Origin: Varroa destructor
Lineage: Eukaryota > Arthropoda > Arachnida > Mesostigmata > Varroidae
DNA: 64,000 nt
Assembly: GCF_002443255.2 (NCBI RefSeq)
Contig: NW_019211460.1
Span: forward strand, 35,907,498 to 35,971,497
Reading direction: 5' to 3'
Under the pieces are notes generated by a model. The model made no database searches. It was given only the letters and a program-made list of their open reading frames with translations, and was not told the origin of the DNA. Made by a program: the position numbers and the translations under genes. Shown one piece after another: positions 25,183 to 37,004 of the stretch (the stretch's first letter is position 1; every line of letters starts with the position of its first letter).

Positions 25183-25826
25183 GTTAGACTAATTCCATTA
25201 CCACCACGCACCATGCTAACGGTCTTCGCAAAGGCGATAATGGATTGCGCGAAGGAACTAAAAAATTTCAGTATCACTTAAAACGTAGAATATCGTAACC
25301 GTACATTGACTTGGACACAAGAGCTATTTAGGATCCACACATTTTAAACCAATCATACGACGAGCTACATTATTCATGTCTCCGCTCAGTGGCACACTAC
25401 CGATTAGGACAAGCAAAGGTTTTCTTGGAACTGATTACTGGAGGTAAACTCTACCAAATGGTGTCGAACCTCGAGAGTTGAGACTATACAACATGCTAAA
25501 GTACAATAGATTCATACCAGTATTGCAGAGTAGCTCAGGGAATCGCTGCTATCCCCAACGAGGATTGGAGACGTCAGGTACAAGCCTCAGGTGGGCCCAC
25601 TAGTGGCAGGTAATAGAATTGCACCGGAAAAGACAATACAATAACTCAAGCTACAGAGGACCAATATGACACTCTTCGAACTATTTTCAAAACCTTGCTA
25701 AGGAAATTGCGATGCAACAAAAACAGACTACATCTATGGACGTCACAAGTAAAGCTTATGAGACATGTAACCAGCAGGGAAGGTCTAAAAGCTGATCCAA
25801 TCCCTAATCAGGACGATGTCATCATC
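25183..25826 (+). pseudogene. Reverse transcriptase relic of gypsy Pol
   Basis: Motifs in order: RLIPLPPRTM (25186-25215, the PPRRxP entry to the RT domain); AKVFLELITGGKLYQM (25413-25460, equivalent to AKxFSxLDxxSGFxQ, with the catalytic Asp replaced by Ile); GIAAIPNEDWRRQ (25539-25577, equivalent to FGIxSAPExFQR). A 70-codon open stretch at 25617-25826 then contains DQYDTLRTIF and MRHVTSREGLKADP, equivalent to DHDxxLxxxF and MGHxLTxEGLxxDP. The (Y/I)xDD box is not recognisable and probably lies in a deleted or scrambled stretch near 25600-25640. Frame changes occur between blocks. The enzyme is inactive. Confidence 0.85.
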
Positions 25827-25989
25827 TAAGGATGTAAGGAAGTAATAAGTAAGTTTCTTCGGGTATGCTATCTTCTGTTCTTAACCTCTCCTAAGTTACA
25901 GAATTTATTCGAAAGCTTACTTGAAAGCAGTACGAATGCCAATAGGACGCATCGCATAGAAGCTTACCAGAACAGACTCCTGTATTTTG

Positions 25990-26320
25990 ACCGAGCAACT
26001 TCCTTAACGATGCTAACGGACGTAAGCGAATAAAAGCGCGATGGAATATTCATTTGAAGAGGCAATTTCGTAGCATATGCCGCTCATTAACAACAAACAA
26101 AAAAAAACACTCAGTCATAGAAAAGAAGAGTCTAGCCATACCTCTAGCATGCGAAACGTTTAAGATACATGTATAAACAACGAACGATGTGGCGTAGGCT
26201 ACAGGCATTTGACAAGTATATTCTTAAAACCCCTAGATTCATGTTCAAAGAAACTTCAACGTATAAAAGACGATTTGACAATGAAATATATATTAGGGAA
26301 AGTGGAACTTGATTGCAGGA
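25990..26320 (+). pseudogene. RNase H relic of gypsy Pol
   Basis: A 21-codon open stretch at 26111-26173 reads SVIEKKSLAIPLACETF. It matches the RNase H helix that carries a catalytic Glu in gypsy elements (xxIEKExLAIxxACExF). About 60 nt on (26232-26312), TYKRRFDNEIYIRES matches the end of the domain (LQxYDFxIxYxxGK). Between and around these blocks the frame is broken. The domain would degrade the RNA strand during reverse transcription. Confidence 0.8.
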
Positions 26321-26689
26321 TGATATAGTCAGCACCCTTTGGAAACAATTTAAGTATACGAAAGCATATATAGCATAGAGCTAGAAGAAGCAAAACATTA
26401 CATCTACAGCCAAGCGTCAGATGCATTGCTAAAGATGGTGAGATTGAGTTCATCAATATAAATGCTATTAAATTTGTTCAACGAGTTTGGACATCCTAAG
26501 CAACATATTTTCCTACTGAACATTCGCTATGGAATAATTGAAGATCAAGAAATTCCACACAAAGTGTATTTTCCCCGCAGAATTTCTTCATCATTCGACA
26601 AATATCATCCAGCTTATGACGCTAAGTGCGGTCACCCAAAAATTCAAAATGACCTGAAGGATCTAACAGAGGTGCGGACCAAAGCGATG

Positions 26690-27320
26690 AGCTAAACGCA
26701 GAAAACTTATGCCAAAATGATCTTGCTAAGAGATGTACCAAAACGTTTTTGTGTAGGACCACAAATGCTACACGGTCATCGTAGATAGCCATATTGAATT
26801 GAACCAACTAGGGTAAAATACGATAATTAGTAACATCATAAAAAAGACAAGTATTCATTCTGGTGGGCACAGGACATGCACACAAATTGTTCTTGTTTAA
26901 TAGCTTTAACTTTTCAAGACGGGGTAGGTCAGCCATGTTTTAACCCCACCCCACCAACGTGAAGTCACAACTCAATGACCCTGTTAGGCCAATGAATCTA
27001 GTCGCAATCGATTGATTTTTTTACCTAACTGAAGGCTGCGGTAAAAGCATTATTCACAGAACATACAGACATAAGCGACACCTACCAGTTGTTCTTACAT
27101 CGAATGTTATCAGCAATGATCAATTCATAAGTGATTTTGTTAATTGGCAGAATGGTGTCCATCGAGCCCTAGAGAGCATCAGATCGACGAATCGAATGTG
27201 GATGTCGCCAGCTCGACGAACAGTATCTTCAACAAAATCCGAAGGCCAACACAACACAAATGGCAAAAAGGCTTTCTAGCAGCATCAATGATAGGTAATC
27301 TCGCAAGCACTGGCACTGGA
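26690..27320 (+). pseudogene. Integrase relic of gypsy Pol
   Basis: YTVIVDSHIELNQLG (26769-26813) matches the integrase core start, with the first catalytic Asp at 26784-26786, and ends at a stop. VISNDQF (27106-27126) corresponds to VSDNGxQF with the second catalytic Asp region altered. It continues in the same frame as SDFVNWQNGVHRAL up to a TAG at 27277-27279; the third acidic residue (Glu) is not conserved. QKGFLAASMIGNLASTGTG follows in another frame, matching the FLxxYRxTPHSTTG segment. The two Asp motifs are about 45 codons further apart than usual, so about 140 bp has been inserted, perhaps in the C-rich patch at 26930-26970. Confidence 0.75.
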
Positions 27321-27329
27321 TAAATCAAG

Positions 27330-27640
27330 TCATTTAGTTACATTACTAGAGCGAAAAGTGCCGTCGCGCCAATCAAAAAAGCGCGTGGTACAACGCACAA
27401 CAAAAACGGTAAGACAGGACAGCGGACAGCAGGCCACTGCGCAGCAGGACAACGTGTAACAGCCAACACCGGGCCTTCAAACGATGCGCCCTTCCGCGCA
27501 TATGGCGCACGACCGAGATGAGGGACAGTGAGCGGGACAAAGTAATGCCAAAATGCGACCAACAGGCGGCGGCGAGAAAAGAAGAAGAGGTGTCCTTTAG
27601 AAGCAATGACGAACCAAAAAAAAAAGCGCTCTGTTTAGAA
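27330..27640 (+). other. GC-richer segment after the integrase relic
   Basis: It is Gln-, Arg- and Ala-rich if read on the plus strand (LLERKVPSRQSKK, then AQQDNV). It could be the integrase C-terminus, which in relatives begins with LLxGRxxRTRLDLL. The long minus-strand frame here (153 codons, 27373-27834) is antisense to it and shows no domain. I would not call it a gene. Confidence 0.3.
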
Positions 27641-30600
27641 AAATCAACGCATATAGTAAGATCACATCGCCTAGTCGGCAGTGGGTTTACTACAGCGTAT
27701 AGTCTAATCATGAGAAAGTCCGCTTGCATTACCCTCTCAAGCAAATCTGATCGATCATCCAGTTGTTTGCCTTTGGTACGGTGACTTATAATATACGGTT
27801 GGTGTGTACTGGAAAAAAAGAGAAGTAATTTCACATGTATGAATGTACGTCATAGTGCCCTGTCGTAGTCCTGCTACGTATTTGGTCCGCTTTTGAATGA
27901 TGCCAATGATCGATATTAAGCATTGTCACCCAATAAGAACTATACGCAGTTATATGATTGATGCAATTTAGAAATGATCTCTGGCCTGTTTTCTTCTTCT
28001 GGAGACTGTGTTAGTAGCGTAGGATGATGCGTCACTGTGTCTTACTCAACCCTTGGGTATTTTGAACAATAATTCCTACTTGCTTGGTGGTCGTCGACCG
28101 GATGAGCGTGTTTCGTAGCTCTTCAATACATTTTCTGGCTGTGGTCACGTACAGATATCCAAATGTAAAATTGTCCCTTCGAAGGCTTGAACGATGGCAT
28201 AAAAATTTTAGACAATTCGTTATTTGTAGACGACGTTCAAAATTGTATTGCAGGTGCACAAAGTAGATTGGAAACTAGCACCGTTTGTTGTCGAGTGGTC
28301 CGATTGTACGATGAAAAGATTTCTATAACTAATAGAAATTTGTACATTGCCTCTGAAAGACGTTATTATGTAGTGATATATTATCATGTTGTCTTATATT
28401 TTTTTTTAAAATTTTTGCTAGTGATGTAGTGTTTCGACAGATTTTACTGCAAGTTATGCCATATAATTTAATTTTTGCTTATATGCAGCGAAGTTTGCCC
28501 TTTCATCTTTGAGAAAATTCCTTTTACAATAACGTCGAATTCTATCCATCCCGCCAACACCTGTCAAGATGTTACCCATTGCTCAGGGCTTTCGGTATTA
28601 AAAGAACGTTGCTTGTCTACGTTTTATTTTGCCTGAAGCTTTGTCATTCGTTCCGTTTTATCTATGCATATTTTACGCTTATACTGGCTGATTTGGCCCG
28701 AAACCTTGCTGTCTCTCGAGACTTTTTCTGTACTATGATGATTTGTTTCTGCATTGTCGGGAACTCTCGTCGCCCCGTTGACGTACCGGTCCTTTTTGGC
28801 GGTCGCTCTTGCCCACAGTGCTTTTGACACGCTAGGACGAGTCGTTAGATTATAAACTCCTAACGGGGTAAAATTTCATGGCTTATTCCATAATATAGCT
28901 TGGACACGTAACTCTAATTGAGTGCACGTTTCTGCACAACGGGAATTTCTCATAAATGCTCAAGTTAAGTTCTAAGTTTCACAATTTGGGCACATATGTT
29001 AACAGAGCATGTTGTTTCAGCGCAGTGAAACGGATCACAGATTCCACGTATGAGCTAGTTAAACAAGTAGTCTTTTATGCAATACTGTTAAACTTGTATT
29101 TCTAACTCCAACACGACACAACGGGACAGTACATAACGTAAAGAAGCGAGCCGCGTAGATTAATTAGCCGATCTGCGGTCGTATCCAACAATTTTGATGA
29201 ATTAACATTGCGCTCTATGGAAAAAACGAGGCTTGTCTTGGTGCAGGAAAAAGTAATACTATTATGTCGTTTTATGAACATTAATTAGAGAGAAATACAG
29301 AAAAAGCCGCCGAAAGTAATGCTTAACGGCTTAAATACAGACAAAAGAATTGACAGCTGTATGGCAAAAGACAGGGAGGGGGGGCTCATCCTGCACCGTA
29401 AAATAGGTTTCATTAGACGTGTATTAAATTAGACGGAACGGCGGTGTTTTTCTGGTGATCTAACGAATTGTGGGTAGTACGACTTGCCTAAGGCGAAGCG
29501 CAATGTACAATAGCGATTAACTCACTGCACTTAACCCCCGCCGCCCCCATCCGTTTGGTTACGATTTTACTAGTCTGTTCTTATCTGTAAGTATTCGATT
29601 CGCGAAACGCCTGCGCTAACATACACAGAGTTTAATTAGTTGAATTTCCTGAGATCCTGCACTACTAGTTACGTTATCCCGTTGTACTGATTCTGTCCAC
29701 TTTATTTAGGGGCATTTGCCGTATTCCATGTGTCTCGTTCTTTCGTTAAAATGTCTCAACTTGCAGTTATTACTATCGGCCTACACTAATATCTGAGACG
29801 AGTCACGCTCAATCTAGCTCAAACCAATGTACGATAGTTTTCCCACGCTTCCATAGGCGTCCTGTTGCAGTTCTCGTACGTTCTGCCCTCCTGGTGCAAC
29901 TCTCCGATTAAAATATCTAGTTCACGGTTACCCAGCGGGAACGATACCGCTTTACTAGTGGAATACTCCAATATCTTTGTTAGTTTATATTAGACAATCC
30001 GCTGAGGCACTGCATGTACCCTGCTCCTTAAAAGTCTAGTTAGAATTATTTCTTATACAGGAAAAAAAACTGGCACGCTTCATATTTGATGAGCTATAAA
30101 CAGTTTGGACAAAAGCTATTTATTTACAATTGAATTACAAAAAATCACAGATTCTCAATAACTGTAATGTTTTCGCGACGGTGAAACGCAAGTAATGGTC
30201 AATTGCATACAATATTAACATTACGGTCTGTGGGAAAAGTGAACTCCTCAGGTAAGTATTCATTTAGTCGGCTCCACCTTACTTCTCCGAGTAAAACTGT
30301 TTCGACCCTGAAAAAATAAGTTGTGTCTGACTGCTTTATAGCGTACGTTTGAGTCGTATAAACGCATGCATATAGATACAGGGTTTTAGGAGTACACGCA
30401 GATAGAGTGGGGTAGATAAACGGATTGCTAATCTCGTCCCGTATCTATGTCGCTGTTAATTCAACTAGTTTAACTTGTCACTATTAGACCCAGCCTAATT
30501 CGTTGATTGATATGAAGAGGAAAATGCTGTCAATTGTAAGGTAGTCACGCTATTCTATATTAGGCTAGCTACAACAGACCGTATTCCACGCGGAACGCAT

Positions 30601-33300
30601 GTCCCGGTTTCTCGCAATGACCTCTTGTTTCATGTTTGAGTTATTCTATGCAAGCCAATAAACGAATTATTGTACATGTAAACTATTCAAGTAAATCTCT
30701 CGCGTATAGCATTCACTGTCATTTGTCCGTAACGGCTGCCCTATCCGAGCTAATAGAAAAATGGATCTGATTGGCGCTATATCTCTTTTAACATAAACTC
30801 AGATACCAGAGATCAAAGGTTTGAACATAAACAGATCGATTGCAGACCTATAGCCTTTCTGTTTACCGACACATTTTCAACTATTCGACTACAGTAGAGT
30901 TGTAGTCTATTACCGTGTTCCAGTAGTGACTGCTTATTATTTCATCTTGTGGATTGTATCGGTATGTGCTATAAAGATAAAAAAAACTTCCTATAGCACA
31001 CCACGTTAAATTAAAATTTCATCTTAGACTAGAAACCTACAACGTATGTGTGACGTTTCAATTTGGTCCATAGGGTTCCCGATCGGTAGCAAAAGTATCC
31101 TCTGCGTAGCCCTGCATGTAAAATGTTTTCATTCTAAACAATTACCAAAATTAAGTTTCACCATTCTTGTCTCTGCTGAAATATCTATTTAACTATAAGG
31201 ATATGTGTTGCATCTTTACTGGGCTGACTGAGATCAATTAGCCTCAACAATTAGCGCGGGGAAAGTGGTTCTTGACGAACGTTTCTTTAATTTTTTGGTA
31301 TTTTTTTGAAAAAATCGTTTTTATACTAATTGTGTTACTAAGATGTCCGTTGTAACTGTCCATTTAACACGTATTAGCAATTCGCTTAGAACGTTCAAGC
31401 ATTCTCACTCTACTGCCGTACGAGGTTTGTCCTATTTTGCCATTTTCATGGTATGGGTATTAAGGCACTGGTTGTATATCGATTCAGGTCAGCGATAGCT
31501 TTTGTTTGGCTGTGGATATTTCCCACAATAGATCTCGATGTATATGTCTGTCTGCTATTTTTCTGCTATTTTTTTCGGTAACGTTCGCCAAAAAAACATA
31601 CCTCTCAAACAAAAAACTATATAAAGACGATTATTCAAGACGGATCCCATAGACGGGTAGGTAGTACTAGCGGTAGACAGGTTGGCGTCGTATCTAACTA
31701 AAAACAAACTATAGTTTGATTGAAAATTCAGCACCACTTAGTCAATATATTAGCGGCCATTGTTCCGTTGCAGTTGACCTGCACCATGTATTCCGTCTTC
31801 GCATTGATGTAAATTATGAACGCTGCAGTTATCCCATCAGCCGATTCCAAGTTACGGCCGTACGTTCAGTTGCAGCTTTCTTGAAATCCTGTTATATCTA
31901 TTCTGTTGTCCCTATACATAATGATATTTTTTTAACTTCGTCTTACTTAACATTACTGATTCCGTTAGTTTTCTACTGCAGTTGTCCTATTGTCCTGTTC
32001 GAGCGACGATTGCTTACTTTGCTGCAATAATTCCGCCTCCTATTTTATTTATCATATTCATATCGATATAATCGGGAAAACAGCTAAGCCTAATTGAAAA
32101 ATTGCCGATATGAAACAACGTACATTGTAAAATTAAACTTAATTAAAATTTTAATCAACCCCAATCAACTCCTCCTCTCCAATTATTGTTCTCCAATAGA
32201 AATAGTGTTATCGTTTAAGTACTGGATTGCTTTTCCATTTTAATTAATTTCATCATCCGAAAAAGGTATTCATCTAACCGAAGGACATCAGTCATATAGG
32301 CCAACATGCTCCGAGCTTCATGACTATTCTCCGATTTGAATAGGTTGAGAATCACGCCCCTACCTCTTGTAAGGAAAAAAAAGTTAGCTGAAATAGTTTA
32401 TATGTGATTAATTGCAAATCATATCGGCAAAAATCACTATTGCACAGCTAAACAGTAACAATATAAAACTTAGATGTTTTATATTAAGATGTTTTATATT
32501 ATAAGTTATTTCCAAATCCAGTATTGTGCCTGCTCTGTAAGTCTTGGCTTTCTAAGATATATTTTGTGGAAACTCTCGACGGCTATAAAGAATATCACAA
32601 AAAACAACCGGCAATTTGGCCTAATTAACATTTCCTTTTATAGGGAAAAAAAAAAGCTTTGCTCTTTAGGAAAAAAGGAGGCTTTATCGCAGACGCAGCT
32701 CTTCCCAAAATGAAACTCGTCTGACTCAAAAGAGTCAACCTAATCCGATTACTTTACGAGGGTCAAACAATCAAACACATGGGCACAGTGTGTATTCTTT
32801 TTCGAACCAGATTTCGAAAAATTTGTCAGTAACCTTGACGGCGTATGATCATCTATATTTAAGCGTGAAGAGGCCGTGTTCAGCGTGATCCACGACGCTC
32901 CGTTTGGATCGAGACTAGAGGAAAACAAAATCGACGGAACTTATTTCTAAGTTTGGTAACTTTTTTTTTTTTTTTTTTCATATATTCGTCTATTACAGTT
33001 AGCATGTTAATAGAATTGATCAATTACGTTCCAGTTAGGCTTGCGCTGCCACATTATTCCAGGTTCTATAAAATTCACTCGAAGAGTTTCGCTGAGACAT
33101 GTTGTCAGATTTTGCTAGGTACTAAAAGGAGCCTAAAAGAAACCCTAATTTCTTAGGTTTGATTCAAATGAACAAACTGGATTCGGTCGATTGACACTTA
33201 AGCAAATATCGTAACCTGCGTTATTTATACGGGAATAGTCAAATTCGGCTCAACTAACAAAGTCCGCGTTCTGCGGCCGTAATAGCAAGTATTTATCACT
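27640..33300. other. Long AT-rich non-coding stretch
   Basis: I recognise no gene, RNA or element in about 5.7 kb. Frames up to 104 codons (31716-32030) occur without recognisable domains. A perfect 15-bp tandem duplication (32472-32501) and an 18-nt T run (32961-32978) are the only repeats of note. The T run could be the poly(A) tail of a minus-strand retroposon, but no body was recognised beside it. Confidence 0.4.
32472..32501. repeat. Perfect 15-bp tandem duplication
   Basis: AGATGTTTTATATTA occurs twice head to tail. It is consistent with replication slippage in AT-rich DNA. Confidence 0.95.
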
Positions 33301-34010
33301 AATGACCATCACTGTATACCAACCGGCCTTGTCCTTTTTCTCACTACAAATTCAGTACACGATCGCTCCTTTGTTAATGGCATAGGAAGGCCGGCACTCG
33401 TCAATTTCAATTTAACTCCTTCCCCACCTCTAGACTCCCGTTTTAGTAGTAACAGATGTAGAAATAGGAGTACTAAGTACTTCATTTGTTTCGTGTAGTC
33501 CGGGTCACTGTGACGATCCAAAAGCTCCATGTCTCTTGCATTCTTTGCATGACCATGGTACCAATGCAGATAGGCCTTCACACTGCCCACGTTCAACGAT
33601 TTCCATCTATACCCTCTGGGACCTGTGAACTGCCGAAACAGGCAGGAGCCGGACCGGCGTTCAGGCCTATCCCCAGACCGACCCCTTCTCTCCTTCGAAG
33701 TCCTTTCCACGTTCTGCCCGCCGCTGCTGCTGCCTTGGCTGTCGTTCCATAGTGTATAATTCACAACTGGAACACATTGCTAATACAGTGTGTCACCACC
33801 AGTTTGCCTGGAGGACTCACCGCGTCACCTCCTCCGCGTATCGAATTTTAGAAAACGAACGGAATCCATGGTCACTGCGCCTGTATCAACAACAACAGCG
33901 GTTACCAACAGCCGCAGAGATTTGGTAAAACCTGCCGCTGGCAAGATGTTTGTGTGTAGATGCACATGTGGAAACGGCTTCTCCTCATATGTTTGGCTAT
34001 TTACATTATG
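33300..34010. other. GC-richer block, function unknown
   Basis: It includes a CCGCTGCTGCTGCC triplet patch (33719-33733) and CACCTCCTCCGCG near 33825. The minus strand has a 151-codon frame (33309-33764) that is Arg/Ser/Gly-rich at its start, with a Leu-rich patch in the middle. I recognise no domain and this length is within chance. The plus strand has an 88-codon frame over the same DNA. It could be an exon or regulatory island. Confidence 0.25.
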
Positions 34011-34014
34011 TTCC

Positions 34015-35450
34015 TAATACATCGATGCAAAAGCTGACCCTGAAAGGTAATGAAGGCTTATTTTTCTGGTACTATGCTAATTTAATAACTTCTTATGTTT
34101 CGCAGAGGCTCGAAAACGGCCGTAAGATTTGTCCCACTGAACTTTCCGGTCGCACTTATAGGCCTTATTCGTAAGGAACAGCAGCGTTCCTAATTATATT
34201 GCCCTCTATTCTCCGCCACCTACCGGTTTGAGTACGAAGTACCAAATTTCATTCTAGAGTTCCACGTCATCTAAATATCCGTGCGAGTCTTGTATCATAC
34301 GTTCCGACATTGCTCACTCAATAATTACTCTGCCGTCCTTAACCACCGTCTAACGAAGGATTAGCGAAGAAAGTGTTTACTTTGTGCATTCTGGCATGCC
34401 GTGTACTGCTCTCTAATGCATTTTAGCGGTCAACATACATTTACACACTTAACCCAAGGTCGCCGAAAATAGAAGTTCCATTTTCAGGTCATTAGTTCCG
34501 TCAGAGAGCCTTGTGAGCGGTTTTTTGGCAAACCAACGCTGGCGCCCTTCGGAATAAAAGCTGGATCTTAAAAGAGACTCGGTGAACAGCCGGCAAGCGA
34601 CTGTTATGAGTAAAAATTTGCAACGAATACTAGAGTGGTCACTCCACGTATGGCAATATTGATACAGCAGTTTACAAGGCTAACCGATATTGATCGGCAG
34701 AAGGAGTCCGTAATGTAAGCGCAAACATGCGACTATAGGGATATGTATGTGTATGCATATATCGCCGTGAGGTATTGTTAGCTGGGGGTTGATCTATTGC
34801 AGGGCTTTAGCATTAAACCTTGCCACTTTTATGCACCAGTGAGACGGGAAGTTATTGTACAGAAAGATGATGCAAGGATAAGGGTCGCTGCAATAAGTCC
34901 CGCAGGCAATCTATTGCGTAAGTAGATCTGCAGTGCAAACAAACATGTAACAAACGTGTTTCCTTAGAGCACACCGTTGGGGGTGTTGGATCTGTGCAGG
35001 GAAAAGAAACAAGTACTAACCCAGCATTCGACTCACTTCATTTTCAATACCTCCGCCGCCAGATTCCGTGTGAGGTCCAGCAACTAGTATAGGTTTCCGC
35101 GTCTGAATTTGTTTCTGCAAAATCACTGGTGCTATGTAGCTCTCCCTATCTTTGTTTGTCTCTCATATCTTGGAATTTTACTTCCGGAATAACCGTTAAT
35201 CATTACATCGGACTTCCCCCAGCAAGGAACAAATTGTCTTTAATACGATTGCGTTACATCTGTTCACATGTGTTCAAGTATGCAGACACGTTACCACTGA
35301 ACTATCTCGAGGACTATTTGACACAGCATCTATATGACGTTCCTCACATACGCACTTAATCATCTTCCGCTGAAAAAAAGGCAGGCTCTTTAGCAAAAGG
35401 TCGGCGATATAGCGTGTGATACAATGCGCCAAAAAAAAAGTCCTTTTATA
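34015..35450. other. Non-coding stretch
   Basis: No feature is supported. A 76-codon plus-strand frame (35129-35359) has no recognisable domain. Confidence 0.45.
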
Positions 35451-35455
35451 TACCG

Positions 35456-35495
35456 GAATTCCATTGGAATTCAGTCCAATGGACCACTAAAGTGG
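35456..35495. other. Cluster of mutually exclusive hairpins
   Basis: GAATTCC/GGAATTC (35456-35462 with 35466-35472, 3-nt loop) competes for the same bases with TCCATTGGA/TCCAATGGA (35460-35468 with 35475-35483, 6-nt loop). A third stem CCACT/AGTGG (35484-35488 with 35491-35495) follows at once. An RNA from here could switch between two folds. Only the local sequence supports this. Confidence 0.5.
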
Positions 35496-36029
35496 ATCTC
35501 TTAGGTTTTAAGAAAATGACACCGTTCCCCCAGCTACTGCACGTTAGATCTTGTTAATCTTTCAAGAGCTTACTTTTTTTTGCCATTGTCCCGACAGAGA
35601 TAAACCGATACATTTGTTTCTGGTTGTTTCTTGTGCGATCATGTAACTTTCACAAGTTCAATGTTCGAAGTTTATTTGCTTTTGTTCATAAGATATATAA
35701 GCTTATCTTACCGAACAGCTCCGAAGAGGAAAATAATGTTCGAGCAATCGAGATAACGGAGGTAACGTAATTTTACAATACGCACGCATATAATTGTTGT
35801 CGAAAATTTTCGCTATCCAATATCAGCTCCGACCCCCTATATACAATGAGTGAATAGATGATGATCACATACATGGTGATAAATTTCCAATTCCTTTGCC
35901 ATTGTAACGCTGAAGCTAAACTTAGAGATAAATAACTATTGTAAAATTGACTGGTGATTTAAGAAGTAGAACTAAACTTAATCTCTCTAAACATGAATTA
36001 TAACACGTAGATGACTGTAACGTTCCGAC

Positions 36030-36094
36030 CGTATATATGCTATATCATCATGAAGGTGCCTATGGCACTATCGTGATGATATAGCACATGTCTG
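36030..36094. ncRNA. Candidate microRNA precursor-like hairpin
   Basis: The arms 36038-36060 and 36064-36086 pair at 22 of 23 positions (one A/A mismatch, two G:T pairs) round a 3-nt TAT loop. After a mismatch, pairing resumes outside (36033-36036 with 36088-36091, then 36030-36031 with 36093-36094), giving a stem of about 30 pairs over 65 nt. The length, occasional mismatches and wobbles resemble a pre-miRNA. The tiny terminal loop is atypical, although opening the last few pairs would enlarge it. No known miRNA seed was recognised. Either strand could be the transcribed one. A small inverted-repeat transposon remnant is the main alternative. Confidence 0.4.
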
Positions 36095-36099
36095 CATAG

Positions 36100-36430
36100 A
36101 GGCTAATATAATCAGCCCAACAACAAGTGCAAGATGATTACGTGTAATGCGAAATTATGAATGGCCGCCTTTTACGTACGTAAGCCGTATATATTTGTAA
36201 TGTTAACAGTTTGTATTGCCCCCTAAGGGGTATTTTTCGTTTTCGAAATAAGCTGCGGTTTTGTAATTTTTTAATGATGTTTATATTATATGTGTTCCGA
36301 AAAGATGCCTTTACCTCGCAAACGGGAAGTTCTAGACGTTGTATCTGCAGGATGCAAGTCCTGCGACGCGAGATCGGTTCATCGGCATTGGATAAGGACT
36401 GTTAAGGAAACTGTCCATCTTGTAACAGTG
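36100..36430. other. AT-rich non-coding stretch
   Basis: I see nothing here beyond a 64-codon plus-strand frame (36211-36405) without a recognisable domain. Confidence 0.45.
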
Positions 36431-36434
36431 ACCA

Positions 36435-37000
36435 GCGGCGATTTTAGCAGTTCGTCCGTTGTTGACTAGTGCGGGCCGTCGCGGTGCATTCGTTGCCTGC
36501 TCAAACTGTAAGTACTACAATGATTCGAACGTACGTTCGTCTGGTCGTCGCCGGCAGCTGGACTAAATTGCCCGGAAGTGTCGCTGCTGATTCCGCCTCC
36601 ACTGCTGCTCCTATAGCTAGCGTTAGTACAAGCAGTTGTTGCTACCACTGCGACTGGACCGGGAAAACCTGGTAGATGGGAAGTCGGTCAGACAAACAGG
36701 GGCAAACAAGCAGCAAGTAGCAAGGCTGAAAAGGTTGATCATCGAACCATGCACACGTAAAAGGACGCAGGCGTATAGCCATACTGTACGACGGCCTGTA
36801 TCTTTTTGGAACTGTGACGACTAGGCCCAACGGGAACGATAGTGGCAAGGTGAAGTTTGCGCCTATCTCTTGGAGGCTGTAGTAGCAGCAGTAAGTGAGG
36901 CGCGATCCCCATTTTGACCCGCGTGCTGAATGCGGTGCTACGCAAATCTAGCACGAACGAATTCAGGCCAATCAACCGTGTGCATGTACAAGTTATCCTG
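36435..37000. other. GC-richer block, function unknown
   Basis: It contains CTGCTGATTCCGCC and GTAGTAGCAGCAG triplet patches. Several frames of 60-78 codons overlap on both strands, which indicates composition rather than a gene. An exon or regulatory island is possible. Confidence 0.25.
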
Positions 37001-37004
37001 CGCC

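Larger units (their letters stand above)
24373..27320 (+). mobile_element. Ty3/gypsy LTR retrotransposon relic (Mag-like), gag-pol internal region
   Basis: Six domains appear in canonical Ty3/gypsy order on the plus strand: gag capsid segment, CCHC zinc knuckle, aspartic protease, reverse transcriptase, RNase H and integrase. Each is recognisable by short motifs, and every one is interrupted by stops and frameshifts. The putative RT linker segment containing GKDNTITQATEDQYDTL and the GHVxxxEGLxxDP motif fit the Mag lineage of gypsy elements. The internal region is about 2.9 kb, shorter than usual for an intact element, so deletions have accumulated. I did not find the two LTRs or a primer-binding site, so the true ends are unknown. 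A GC-richer tail at 27330-27640 may be the C-terminal integrase or adjacent sequence. Confidence 0.85.

Noticed and set aside
27373..27834. 153-codon minus-strand frame
   Set aside because: It is antisense to and just beyond the gypsy integrase relic, in GC-rich sequence, has no recognisable domain, and is of a length expected by chance in 64 kb.
32961..32978. Poly(T) run as the poly(A) tail of a processed retroposon
   Set aside because: No recognisable retroposon body, polyadenylation signal or target-site duplication was seen beside it. It may be simple slippage.
33309..33764. 151-codon minus-strand frame as a gene
   Set aside because: No domain is recognised, a plus-strand frame covers the same DNA, and the length is compatible with chance in a GC-richer block.
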